From Mycobacterium sp. 852002-51057_SCH5723018 (GTDB lineage: Bacteria > Actinomycetota > Actinomycetes > Mycobacteriales > Mycobacteriaceae), in contig NZ_LZIR01000057.1 in NCBI RefSeq assembly GCF_001667035.1, positions 1 through 42,493 on the forward strand: a stretch of 42,493 nt of DNA, read 5' to 3'. This document shows positions 1 to 8,277 of this stretch, piece by piece (the stretch's first letter is position 1; each line of letters begins with the position of its first letter). A model generated the notes under the pieces. It did no database searches. It was not told where the DNA came from and was given only the letters and a program-made list of their open reading frames with translations. A program made the position numbers and the translations under genes.

Positions 1-139
1 AAACATCAGTATTTCCGGTCTGTTTGGGACGTGTTACAAAGCCGCGGCCGAGAAATGTTTGTCGCCGACTTCTTCGGTGGCATTCGCGGGTGCGGGCGGC
101 ATCCTCGTGGGTCCTGCCACCGTGCCGCGCCGCGTGCGA

Positions 140-949
140 TCAGAAGCCCTGGGCTGCCAACCATTCGAGTACGATTCCGGCGACCTCTTTCCAGCCATTA
201 TCGATGGTGAGCGAGTGACCGCGCCCCTCGAAAACGTGAAAGTCCGTCACTGCCGGGCTTTTTGAATACATGGCGACGACTTCCTTCGTGACTTTGAAGG
301 GAACGACGTGGTCTTCGGTGCCTGACGTCAACAGCAGAGGGCCGCGGTCGGCCAGGTGGGTGTCGACCTTGGCCGCCGAGTGCCGTGAGAAGTTTGCTCC
401 CGCATCCTCGAACAGGGGCTTACCGGGTCCGGGGATGGTCAACTCCTCGTGAAGGGCGTCGGACTCCTCTTCGGTGAGATTGTTACCGAAGGCATAGTGG
501 AACTGCTTGGCTGTAAGAGACACCGCCCGGTGCCGGTTGGCGGGGTTGCCAAGGACGGGGAATGCCGATTTGATCTGCGCAAACGGCAGTGCCTTGACTC
601 CCTTGATCGGCGCGGGGTCGATGGCAACGGCAGCTGCGATGAGGCCTTCGGCGAGCAACTCCTGGGCAAAGAGCCCGCCGAAGGAGTGCCCCACCACGAT
701 GGGCTTGATGCCGCCCCGCGCCTCGATCAGTCCCGCGTAGTGGTCGACGATCTGCTGGATACTGACGTCGTTCATTCCGTCCGGGTTCGCGCGTGTTTGT
801 GCGACCGTCGCGAGGTCCCCTGGCCAGCCTGGTGCGGATACCGCGTAGCCATTGCTCTCGAAGAGCTCGAGCCACGGCTGCCAAGCAGTCGAGTGGATCC
901 ACAGACCGTGAATGAAGATGACTGGGTGCGGTTTTGCGGGTGATGTCAT
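140..949 (-). CDS. alpha/beta hydrolase (lipase/esterase-like)
   Basis: A 269-residue soluble alpha/beta-hydrolase-fold protein. The oxyanion HG pair is near residues 14-15. The nucleophile elbow GHSFGG places Ser89, the acid is probably Asp213 in SGTEDHVVP, and the catalytic His245 lies in GRGHS, so the triad looks complete. There is no signal peptide, so it should be cytoplasmic. The ATG at 949 is preceded by a GAGGAC-type ribosome site. It lies about 280 bp downstream of, and on the same strand as, an AraC-type regulator that may control it. The substrate cannot be read from sequence; hydrolysis of a small ester or lactone is the family expectation. Non-hydrolytic members of the fold exist, but the intact triad argues for an enzyme. 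Confidence 0.9.
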   Translation of the reverse strand: MTSPAKPHPVIFIHGLWIHSTAWQPWLELFESNGYAVSAPGWPGDLATVAQTRANPDGMNDVSIQQIVDHYAGLIEARGGIKPIVVGHSFGGLFAQELLAEGLIAAAVAIDPAPIKGVKALPFAQIKSAFPVLGNPANRHRAVSLTAKQFHYAFGNNLTEEESDALHEELTIPGPGKPLFEDAGANFSRHSAAKVDTHLADRGPLLLTSGTEDHVVPFKVTKEVVAMYSKSPAVTDFHVFEGRGHSLTIDNGWKEVAGIVLEWLAAQGF

Positions 950-1229
950 TAGTCGTGTCCTCGTGTGTGCTGGGAATGCTATTCAATCGGGCGCCAGCCA
1001 CTGGCGAAGCGCTTGGAACAGACCCTAAGGCGGCCAGCGCACGCCAAAACCCTTCCCAGGCTGATCGTGCAGGTGGTGCACAAGTGTTGGCACTCGGTGA
1101 GGCACGTCGGCGCAACATGCCTGGTGACGCGAGATCAGAAAGTCTGCGACGCCAGCCGATTCACAGCGGACAGTACGCTATCTGGCAGGCTTCGTGGCCG
1201 ACGCCGTCAACGAGGTGATGCCTGCTCAG
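950..1229. other. intergenic spacer between AraC gene and hydrolase
   Basis: About 280 bp with no convincing gene on either strand. It should hold the promoter of the hydrolase if that gene is not read through from the AraC gene. I see no strong palindrome. Confidence 0.4.
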
Positions 1230-2204
1230 TCAGCGGCCGGCCTGGCGGGCGAGTTCTCGCCATTCGCTCGGCGACACACCGAATTTGGTTCGGAACATTC
1301 GGGCAAAGCTGGAGGCATCGGTGAACCCCCACCGGCGGGAAATTGCCGAGATCGGATCCTTCAGGAATGGCAAGGCGAGGTCTCTGCGCACTCCCTCTAG
1401 TCGTCGCGTTCGGATCCAGTCCCCGAGCGAGATGCCTTCGGCGGCCAGTATTCGATACAGCTGCCGCTCCGATATGTGGTGTTCGGCGGCGATGCGCGCA
1501 GCATCGAGATCCGGTTCCCGCAAATGCATTTGGACGTACTCCATAATTCGGGCGACCAGCGTGGCCTGGAGCGACTCCTTTCCGAGATCGACGGCGTCGA
1601 GATGGGTAGTGATAACCGCCCGAAGCAAATCAATTCCCGGCTGACTGACCACTTCGCCGCCAGGCCGATCAAACGCTCCTGGCCGCGCGGCCAGTCGGCG
1701 GAAGTAAGCGACGGCGATGTCTGAGATCGGATGATCCGGACACAACGGAGTAGCGCTGATTTGCCGGATGACATCGACTGGCAACGCTATTCGATCCAAG
1801 GGTATTCGGAACTTGTGTTGGCAGATGCCGTTCGGATCGGCGAAGATGAATGGGGCCGTTGAGTCCCATACCGCGAGATCGCCTGGGCGCAGGCTTATTT
1901 CGCGGTTACGCTGGCTCAGGCCGCACGATCCCGTCAGCTGCAGGCCGAAGAAGAGACTCGGCTTCAGGTCGTCGCCCGGCAACGCCTTGTAATGAACCTT
2001 GACGGCGGTGGAGCTCACCGACCACACCGTGAGATCATTCAAGTCAGTGATCGCCACACTCCCTGCGGGCGGGCCGCGATCAGCCGGGTGCTCGATCTCG
2101 AGCGGTGCGAAAGTCCGCGAGGTGATGTCACGCAGCACCTCTTCACGATCGGCCGCCGGAAATCGCCTGGCGTCGAACTTGACCGTCACCGTGCTGCGCT
2201 CCAA
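1230..2204 (-). CDS. AraC family transcriptional regulator
   Basis: A 324-residue regulator. The N-terminal half (about 1-200) resembles the AraC-like ligand-binding/cupin domain. The C-terminal 100 residues form the double helix-turn-helix of the AraC/XylS family: RIAAEHHISERQLYRIL is the first HTH, and RRWGFTDASSFARMFRTKFG followed by SPSEWR is the typical second HTH and terminal signature. The longest frame starts at a TTG at 2204 with a poorly spaced ribosome site. A GTG at 2189, preceded by GGAG, is an equally plausible start. Proteins of this layout often sense aromatic or fatty acids and activate a neighbouring gene, here probably the alpha/beta hydrolase downstream. The ligand is unknown. 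Confidence 0.88.
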   Translation of the reverse strand: MERSTVTVKFDARRFPAADREEVLRDITSRTFAPLEIEHPADRGPPAGSVAITDLNDLTVWSVSSTAVKVHYKALPGDDLKPSLFFGLQLTGSCGLSQRNREISLRPGDLAVWDSTAPFIFADPNGICQHKFRIPLDRIALPVDVIRQISATPLCPDHPISDIAVAYFRRLAARPGAFDRPGGEVVSQPGIDLLRAVITTHLDAVDLGKESLQATLVARIMEYVQMHLREPDLDAARIAAEHHISERQLYRILAAEGISLGDWIRTRRLEGVRRDLALPFLKDPISAISRRWGFTDASSFARMFRTKFGVSPSEWRELARQAGR

Positions 2205-2825
2205 CCTGTCCTAACTGCGAACAATTCGCCCATTTTGCCATTAGCGGGAGCGGCAATCAGCAAAAGATCGCAACCAATTGACGCCCAACGCGCGGAATAA
2301 CAGGCCTGCGGACGACCGGGCGGTTCACGGCACTCTTTTCCTGCTACCGGCGCCGTTGAGTACGCCGAAAGCGTGCCGGCGTCGTCCCGATGTCGGCGCG
2401 AAAGGCATGGGACGCGTGGGCACTTTACCGAGACGCGCGCGGTTCGGTAGGTGGGATCGAGTCGACCTCACCTACTACGTCCCGCAGGCCTCCCCAACAG
2501 GGACGTCCCGATGGTTCGCTTTATCGATCAGCACGGTGACATTCTCGAACACCACCGCGTCAGGTTCGGATACCCGGGTATACCGACAGAGGACCCCGGA
2601 CGGTGCGTGCCCGGACCGACGCGACGGCGGTCGGGTATACGGCGCAGGGCTTCCGTGAGCGCCTGGGCGCGACGGGTATCAGCAACGTGATCGGACAGCG
2701 GGAGGTTGCCGTCGAGTGACCGCCCACCTGCCTGCTCGCGTCACGATCGGACGAATATGATCGGCACGATTCGAGCTTGATGGTGCGCCGTCACCGACAG
2801 TGCCACGAGGGAGTGGGGAAGTTCC
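2205..2825. other. gene-poor 620-bp region with possible transposase debris
   Basis: No intact gene is supported. It must contain the promoters of the AraC gene (minus) and the aldolase (plus). A 7-bp inverted repeat (GTAGGTG at 2447-2453, CACCTAC at 2469-2475) lies in the middle. Between about 2510 and 2710 short translations resemble fragments of an IS3-type transposase (see the separate entry). The ribosome site for the aldolase is the GAGTGGGGAAG just before 2826. Confidence 0.4.
2511..2709 (+). pseudogene. possible IS3-type transposase remnant
   Basis: Two short plus-strand stretches resemble conserved blocks of IS3-family OrfB. One starts MVRFIDQHGD at 2511. The other reads YTAQGFRERLGATGIS at about 2637-2684 and is like the YTS..F...L...GI block near the end of the DDE domain. 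They are in different frames, no terminal inverted repeats are visible, and the interior does not align by eye. This is a weak recognition and may be chance in high-GC sequence. Confidence 0.2.
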
Positions 2826-3719
2826 ATGCCGAACCAGCAGCAAGCCGACCGGATGACGTCGGGCAAGGGGTTCATCGCAGCGCTCGACCAGAGCGGCGGC
2901 TCGACGCCGAAGGCGCTGCGCCTGTATGGCATCGAGGATGACGCGTATTCCTCCGAGGAGGAGATGTTCGACCTCATCCACCAGATGCGCTCGCGGATCA
3001 TCACCTCCCCGGCGTTCACCGGCGACCGGGTGCTGGCGGCGATCCTGTTCGAGCAGACGATGGACCGGGAGATCGCGGGCGCGCCGTCGACCACCTACCT
3101 GTGGGAGACCAAGGGTGTGGTGCCCATCCTCAAAATCGACAAGGGCCTGGCCGAGGCGTCCGATGACGTGCAGCTGATGAAGCCGATACCGGGCCTGGAC
3201 GAGCTGCTGGAGCGGGCCGTGAGCAAAGGCGTGTTCGGCACGAAGGAGCGCTCGGTGATCGGTGGGGCCAACCCGAACGGCGTCGCCGCGGTGGTTGCCC
3301 AGCAGTTCGAGGTCGCCCATCAGGTGCTCTCGCACGGCCTGGTGCCGATCATCGAACCCGAGGTCACCATCTCGATCTCGGACAAGGCCGACGCCGAGGG
3401 CATCCTGCGCGACGAGATCACCAAACAGCTCGACAACGTGCCCGACGGTCAGCGCGTGATGCTCAAGCTGAGCCTGCCCACCGAGGTCAACTTCTACCGC
3501 CCCCTGATCGAGCACCCGAAGGTGATGCGGGTGGTCGCCCTGTCCGGCGGTTACTCCCGCGAGGAGGCCAACGAGCTGCTGGCGAAGAACACCGGGCTGA
3601 TCGCCAGCTTCAGCCGCGCGCTGACCGAGGGGCTCACGGCCGACCAGTCCGACGAGCAGTTCAACGCCACGCTGGACAAGGCGATCCAGTCGATCTACGA
3701 CGCGTCCGTCGCCGGCTGA
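2826..3719 (+). CDS. fda: fructose-bisphosphate aldolase class I
   Basis: A 297-residue Schiff-base aldolase of the short bacterial class I type, cleaving fructose 1,6-bisphosphate to dihydroxyacetone phosphate and glyceraldehyde 3-phosphate. The start [20 protein letters not shown] followed by [11 protein letters not shown] is characteristic. Lys214 in VMLKLSLP is the expected Schiff-base lysine, and IIEPEV (Glu177) and [11 protein letters not shown] (phosphate site) are in place. The ATG follows a strong purine-rich ribosome site. It is a monocistronic housekeeping or gluconeogenic enzyme ending 15 bp from the convergent acetamidase gene. Mycobacteria usually also carry a class II aldolase, so this would be a second, metal-independent one. 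Confidence 0.95.
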   Translation: MPNQQQADRMTSGKGFIAALDQSGGSTPKALRLYGIEDDAYSSEEEMFDLIHQMRSRIITSPAFTGDRVLAAILFEQTMDREIAGAPSTTYLWETKGVVPILKIDKGLAEASDDVQLMKPIPGLDELLERAVSKGVFGTKERSVIGGANPNGVAAVVAQQFEVAHQVLSHGLVPIIEPEVTISISDKADAEGILRDEITKQLDNVPDGQRVMLKLSLPTEVNFYRPLIEHPKVMRVVALSGGYSREEANELLAKNTGLIASFSRALTEGLTADQSDEQFNATLDKAIQSIYDASVAG

Positions 3720-3726
3720 GGCGGCG
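3707..3726. terminator. candidate bidirectional hairpin between convergent genes
   Basis: CGTCGCC (3707-3713), a 6-nt loop and GGCGGCG (3720-3726) form a 7-bp stem with one mismatch, spanning the aldolase stop codon. It lies exactly in the 15-bp gap of a convergent pair. No U-tract follows, which is common in mycobacteria. Confidence 0.35.
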
Positions 3727-3734
3727 CGGGCAGA

Positions 3735-5087
3735 TCAACTGAAGTGCGCCTTGGTGATTTGTCCGTGGACGCCGACGGTGCGGTCGACCACCTGGGAGAC
3801 CGAGAAGTCGGCGGCGGCGGCCAGGTAGGCGTATGCGGTCGCGCGGTCCATGCCCTTGTCGAACTCTAGAAAATCGAGGGCGTTCACGACCGCCCGGCGC
3901 ATGGCCACGTTGAGGTCATTGATCTGCCCGTTGACGCTGCCGTCGGGGTCGGACAGCCCGATCGGCACCCACAGGTCGGCATTCTCCGCGAACGGGTAGC
4001 GGTAGGCCACCGACGGGGCGTCACCGGATTTAGGTTTGCACACCGTCAGGCGAAACGTTCCGCGCAGCGAGCCTTCCAGCGCGGTCAAGGCGACCTCGCC
4101 GTTGCCCATCGCCAGGTGGGGGTCGCCGGCGTAGAACAGCGCCCCTTCGGCGAACACGGGCAGATACAAGGTGGACCCGACGCCGAGCAGCCTGATGTCG
4201 ATGTTGCCCCCGCCCAAAGTCGGGGGGATCGAGTTGGAACTCGGTGCGGTCAGGGACGAGTCCTGGGAAAAGGCGACGCCCAGGATTCCCATGAACGGAT
4301 TGAGCGGGAATCGCACTGCCGCACTGCGGTAACGCATGACCCCGAGGCCGTTCTCGACGGCGGCGAAGGTGGAGACGTTGCCGTATTTCGTCGGGTCCGG
4401 GCTGGGCCGCCCGTCTTGGCTTATCGGCGGCATGACCTCTTCGATGCTGATGCCCGCCGGCGCGCCGCCGTCGGCGGTCCTGGCCAGCGCGCCCTTGCCG
4501 TGCCGGTTCGACACGACGCCGTAAGGCACGCGCGGCATCGCCTCCAGCGTTTCGATCTTGAGTACGTCTCCTGGCTGTGCGCCCTCAACGAACACCGGTC
4601 CGGTGACGACATGGGGACCGTCTTTGTCGAAATCACGTGGCGTGCGGCGATATTCGGAGGCGATAGCCGCGGCGTCTTGGAGTACATCTGGTGGCGCCAC
4701 GCCTTTTGATCCGAAGTATGCGACGGGATTGCGCCCCTGGTCCTCGAGGATGCCCTCATGCGAAACGGCGTCGACCGTGATCGTCTCGCCCGATTTCATT
4801 CGGAGCACCGGCGGGGCGTGGACGTTGGGGACGTATCCCCAGAGCACTTGGTCGGGAATCGACTGCAGGTAGTGGGTGCCGCGGATGGCGCCCTGGCCCG
4901 GCTGCAACACCTTGACATCGTTCCTGGTGCCATTTGCGGTGGAGGCCGACCCCACTTTGGCGCACCCGGCGGCGAAGCCGGCTACGCCGACACCGGCGCC
5001 GACCGCCGCGACCGCCCTGACGAAGTCGCGCCGGCCAACCCCGTCGACGATGGTGTCATATGCATTTCGTGCAAAGGCCTCATCCAT
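3735..5087 (-). CDS. Tat-exported acetamidase/formamidase family protein
   Basis: About 450 residues of the acetamidase/formamidase (FmdA/AmdA) fold, which in known members hydrolyses short amides to the acid and ammonia using metal-bound water. Recognisable blocks are GPVFVEGAQPGDVLKIETLE, GDPHLAMGNGEVALTALEGS and the PFMGILGVAFSQD segment. The N-terminus has a twin-arginine motif GRRDFV followed by a hydrophobic stretch and Ala-Ala-Gly-Cys, a weak lipobox-like end, so it is probably exported by Tat and may be lipidated. The frame extends 11 codons upstream to 5120, but the ATG at 5087 has a good GGAGAG ribosome site and puts the arginine pair at residues 19-20. Most amidases of this family are cytoplasmic, so the export signal is unusual. 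It is upstream of, and may belong with, the 5-21 kb catabolic block. Confidence 0.88.
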   Translation of the reverse strand: MDEAFARNAYDTIVDGVGRRDFVRAVAAVGAGVGVAGFAAGCAKVGSASTANGTRNDVKVLQPGQGAIRGTHYLQSIPDQVLWGYVPNVHAPPVLRMKSGETITVDAVSHEGILEDQGRNPVAYFGSKGVAPPDVLQDAAAIASEYRRTPRDFDKDGPHVVTGPVFVEGAQPGDVLKIETLEAMPRVPYGVVSNRHGKGALARTADGGAPAGISIEEVMPPISQDGRPSPDPTKYGNVSTFAAVENGLGVMRYRSAAVRFPLNPFMGILGVAFSQDSSLTAPSSNSIPPTLGGGNIDIRLLGVGSTLYLPVFAEGALFYAGDPHLAMGNGEVALTALEGSLRGTFRLTVCKPKSGDAPSVAYRYPFAENADLWVPIGLSDPDGSVNGQINDLNVAMRRAVVNALDFLEFDKGMDRATAYAYLAAAADFSVSQVVDRTVGVHGQITKAHFS

Positions 5088-5338
5088 TGGCGCTCTCCAG
5101 GATCGATGGGACGACGGCATGCAAGGGATCTTTGCAGGCCGTGCGAACCTGGATCTAATACCAATCTGTGATAAGGCCCATCGATATTGATGATGGCCTA
5201 TGGCAACCCTTTTGGGCGCTCGAAGGCAGACAGAGGGCGACCCACGCCATTGTTTCAGACGAATTACGCCGGCGCTACGGGTGCCGAAATTACTTCAGCC
5301 GCAGCCTGTCTTTCACCTCGCTGAGAGGATGCGCGGCA
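5088..5338. other. intergenic spacer
   Basis: About 250 bp between the acetamidase-like gene and the TetR gene, both on the minus strand. It should contain the acetamidase promoter. I see no gene and no strong palindrome. Confidence 0.35.
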
Positions 5339-5926
5339 TCAGCGGCGTGGCGCGACGGCCTCGACGATGATGCGCGTTGTGTTTTCGGCCCGACGTCGCG
5401 AATACTGGTGCGCCCCAGAAAGTATCGGGTAGACGACGCCTCCGACGATGGCGTCCGCCGCCGACTCGGCGGCGGCGGAGTCGATGCCGTCGGCGAGCAG
5501 CCGGACCCGGACGGTCTCGTGCAGCGGCGCGCTGAACCCGGCGCGCAGCTTGATGGCGGTGTCCTCGTGCTCCATGCCGGCGACGGTCAAAATCCGCAGC
5601 ATGGCCAGGCCGCGCCTGGTGGTCAGGCTCGCGACGAGTTTGTGGACCCACGCGACCAGGTCGGCCGACAAATCGTCGGTGTGCTCCACCGACGCGAGGA
5701 TCTTGTCGGCGTCTTCGAGCATGACGTCGGCGACGAGCGCGGGACGGCTCGGCCACCACCGGTAGATGGTCTGTTTTCCGACACCGGCCCGGGCCGCGAC
5801 CGCCTCGATCGTCAAGCCGTCAAATCCGCGCTCGAGCAGCAGTTCTCTCGTGGCGGTGACGATGGCCGTGCGCGACTTCTCGCTGCGGCGCCTGGGCGCG
5901 TTGTATTGAATGAGATCGGTTGGCAC
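5339..5926 (-). CDS. TetR family transcriptional regulator
   Basis: A 195-residue TetR repressor with a GTG start. Residues about 15-60 form the DNA-binding domain ([17 protein letters not shown], then [20 protein letters not shown], the recognition helix). The C-terminal part matches TetR_C_33-type ligand domains ([15 protein letters not shown]). It is divergent from the fused FadE gene, with a perfect 9-bp inverted repeat in the 117-bp gap. It is very likely an autorepressor that also represses fadE, the thiolase-fold gene and DUF35. The ligand is probably an acyl-CoA or acid from the pathway (inference). Confidence 0.92.
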   Translation of the reverse strand: MPTDLIQYNAPRRRSEKSRTAIVTATRELLLERGFDGLTIEAVAARAGVGKQTIYRWWPSRPALVADVMLEDADKILASVEHTDDLSADLVAWVHKLVASLTTRRGLAMLRILTVAGMEHEDTAIKLRAGFSAPLHETVRVRLLADGIDSAAAESAADAIVGGVVYPILSGAHQYSRRRAENTTRIIVEAVAPRR

Positions 5927-5996
5927 CTAGTGATCCTCGTCTCTCGGTCCCCGCGAAGCGCGACTTTACATCTCCTGACCTGCCCCGTAGTCTGCC

Positions 5997-6020
5997 ACAA
6001 GACGAGACGGTTCGTCTTGT
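5997..6020. promoter_or_regulatory. TetR operator: perfect 9-bp inverted repeat
   Basis: ACAAGACGA (5997-6005), a 6-nt spacer, then TCGTCTTGT (6012-6020). Both arms are perfectly complementary, and the site sits between the divergent TetR and FadE start codons, 24 bp before the FadE ATG. Size, symmetry and position are typical of a TetR dimer-of-dimers site. Assignment to this TetR is by position. Confidence 0.75.
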
Positions 6021-6043
6021 AAGGGAAAGGGTAGCTGTCTTCG

Positions 6044-8269
6044 ATGTCGCTAGGACTGACCCCGGAGCAGCAGGACCTCAGTGACGCCGTCGGCAAGTTC
6101 GCCGAACGGCACGCGCCCATCGCAGCGACGCGCGACAGTTTCGATGCATTGGCGGACGGGCAGCTCCCACCGTGGTGGGATGCGCTGGTAGCCAATGGCT
6201 TTCACGCGGTGCATCTGCCCGAAGACCTCGGCGGTCAGGGTGGACGGCCGCTGGACGCGGCGTGCGTACTGGAATCGGCGGGCAAGACGCTGCTGCCCGG
6301 CCCGCTGCTGCCCACGGTGGCGACGGGAGCCATTGCGCTGCTGGCCGATCCGACGCCGGCGGCGGAATCGCTGCTGCGTCATCTCGCATCCGGCGCACCG
6401 GCGACCGTCGTCCTTCCCGATGGCGGTGACTTCCACGCCCGCGCCGACGGCCAGCGATGGGTGGTCACCGGCGCCTCGGACGTCACCGCGGGCGTGCGGG
6501 CGGCGCGGGTGATCCTGGTCGGGGCCCACACCGAGGGCGATGACGTCGTCTGGGTGTTGGTAGACACCGGGCGGCCCACGGCCACAGTGGAATCCGTATC
6601 CGGAACCGACCTCGTGGCCGACGTCGCGATTCTGCGACTCGACGAGTATTGCGCCGCCGAGTCCGACACGCTCATCGGCATCGACGCTGAGCGCGCGGCC
6701 TGTGTCGCCGTGGCGCTCGTCGCGAGCACGACGGCCGGCATTGTGCAGTGGTGTGTCGAGGCGGTCACGAGCCATCTGCGGATCCGCGAACAGTTCGGCA
6801 AGGTGATCGGCACATTCCAGGCGTTGCAGCACAGCGCGGCGATGCTGCTGGTCAACAGCGAGTTGGCCGCCGCGGCGGCCTGGGACGCCGTGCGCGCCGC
6901 CGATGAAACCCTCGACCAGCACCGACTCGCCGCGGCCGCGGCGGCGGTGATCGCGATCTCGCCGGCGCCCGACCTGGTGCTCGACGCGCTGACCATGTTC
7001 GGCGCCATCGGCTTCACCTGGGAACACGACGTGCACCTGTATTGGCGGCGGGCGACCAGCCTGGCCGCCTCCATCGGGCCGGCCAGCCGGTGGGCGCGGC
7101 GCGTGGGCCAACTGACCTGCACCCAACAACGCGACATGTCAGTCGATCTCGGCGACACCGAATCCGGCTTCCGCGCGTGGGTCGCGGAAACACTGGATTC
7201 GGCGCTGACCCTGCACAACGACCGACCGGGCCGGCAGGGCGACTACGAAAACTTCGCCACCGGACCGCAGCGCACCGCCATCGCCGACGCGGGACTGATC
7301 GCGCCGCACTGGCCGTCACCGTGGGGAATCGACGCAGGTCCACTGCGGCAGCTGATCATCGCCGAGGAATTCGACAAGCGGCCCGCGCTGGTTCGTCCGT
7401 CGCTGGGCATCGCGGAGTGGATCCTGCCCTCGGTGCTCCGCGCCGCGCCAAAGGACCTGCAGGAGCGCCTGATTCCGCCGACGCAGCGCGGCGAGCTGGC
7501 ATGGTGCCAGCTGTTCAGCGAGCCGGGCGCCGGATCTGATCTCGCCGCGTTGGCCACCCGCGCCACCAAGGTCGACGGCGGCTGGGCGATCAACGGTCAC
7601 AAGATCTGGACGTCGGCCGCGCACCGGGCCGACTATGGCGCGCTGTTGGCCCGCACCGACCCGAGTGCCGGCAAACACCGCGGCATCGGCTACTTCATCG
7701 TCGACATGCGTTCCCCCGGTATCGAGATCCAGCCGATCAAGACCGCGACCGGCGAGGCGCACTTCAACGAGGTCTTCCTCAACGACGTCGTCGTGCCCGA
7801 TCACATGCTGCTGGGCGGGCCGACCGACGGCTGGAACCTCGCGATCGCCACCATGACCGAAGAGCGGTCGGCGATAAGCGGATACGTCAAGTTCGACCGG
7901 GCAGTCGCGCTGCGCCGGCTCGCGACCGAACCGGGGCCGGAACGCGACGACGCGCAGCGCGCCCTCGGCGAACTCGACGCGTACACCAACGCCATCAAGG
8001 CCCTCGGCGTGCGGGAGACCATCCGGCTGCTCGACGGCCAGGCATCCGGGCCGGCGTCCAGCATCGCCAAGGTGGCGATGAACGTGCTGTTGCGCCGCAC
8101 ATTCAAGACCACGCTGGAGCTGACCGGGCGGGCCGCGATGGTCGCCGACACCGATCCCCCGATCGTGGAGCCATACCTGCACCTGCCCGCCGAGCTACTC
8201 GGCGGCGGAACCAAAGAGATCCAGCTCAACATCATCGCCCAGATGATCCTCGGGCTGCCCCGAAAGTAG
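6044..8269 (+). CDS. fused two-domain acyl-CoA dehydrogenase (FadE34-like)
   Basis: A 741-residue protein with two acyl-CoA dehydrogenase modules in one chain (about 1-360 and 370-741), like mycobacterial FadE34. Steroid side-chain dehydrogenases are either heterotetramers of two subunits or such fusions. They introduce an alpha-beta double bond into an acyl-CoA using FAD. The first half shows LTPEQQDLSDAVGKFAERHAP and RIREQFGKVIGTFQALQH. The second shows the flavin/substrate region WCQLFSEPGAGSDLAALATRA, the NGHKIWTSAAH block and the terminal GGGTKEIQLNIIAQ motif. The first half lacks the mid-domain GSD-type flavin block and is probably structural. It opens a tight operon (8-bp gap to the thiolase-fold gene) controlled by the divergent TetR. 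The substrate is probably a bulky acyl-CoA (inference). Confidence 0.9.
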   Translation: MSLGLTPEQQDLSDAVGKFAERHAPIAATRDSFDALADGQLPPWWDALVANGFHAVHLPEDLGGQGGRPLDAACVLESAGKTLLPGPLLPTVATGAIALLADPTPAAESLLRHLASGAPATVVLPDGGDFHARADGQRWVVTGASDVTAGVRAARVILVGAHTEGDDVVWVLVDTGRPTATVESVSGTDLVADVAILRLDEYCAAESDTLIGIDAERAACVAVALVASTTAGIVQWCVEAVTSHLRIREQFGKVIGTFQALQHSAAMLLVNSELAAAAAWDAVRAADETLDQHRLAAAAAAVIAISPAPDLVLDALTMFGAIGFTWEHDVHLYWRRATSLAASIGPASRWARRVGQLTCTQQRDMSVDLGDTESGFRAWVAETLDSALTLHNDRPGRQGDYENFATGPQRTAIADAGLIAPHWPSPWGIDAGPLRQLIIAEEFDKRPALVRPSLGIAEWILPSVLRAAPKDLQERLIPPTQRGELAWCQLFSEPGAGSDLAALATRATKVDGGWAINGHKIWTSAAHRADYGALLARTDPSAGKHRGIGYFIVDMRSPGIEIQPIKTATGEAHFNEVFLNDVVVPDHMLLGGPTDGWNLAIATMTEERSAISGYVKFDRAVALRRLATEPGPERDDAQRALGELDAYTNAIKALGVRETIRLLDGQASGPASSIAKVAMNVLLRRTFKTTLELTGRAAMVADTDPPIVEPYLHLPAELLGGGTKEIQLNIIAQMILGLPRK

Positions 8270-8277
8270 GACAACAC

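Noticed and set aside
1..139. open frames at the left edge
   Set aside because: Too short and without a ribosome site or recognisable sequence; probably an intergenic edge.
6050..7129. 359-codon minus-strand open frame
   Set aside because: Antisense to the fused acyl-CoA dehydrogenase; Arg/Gly/His rich with no domain.
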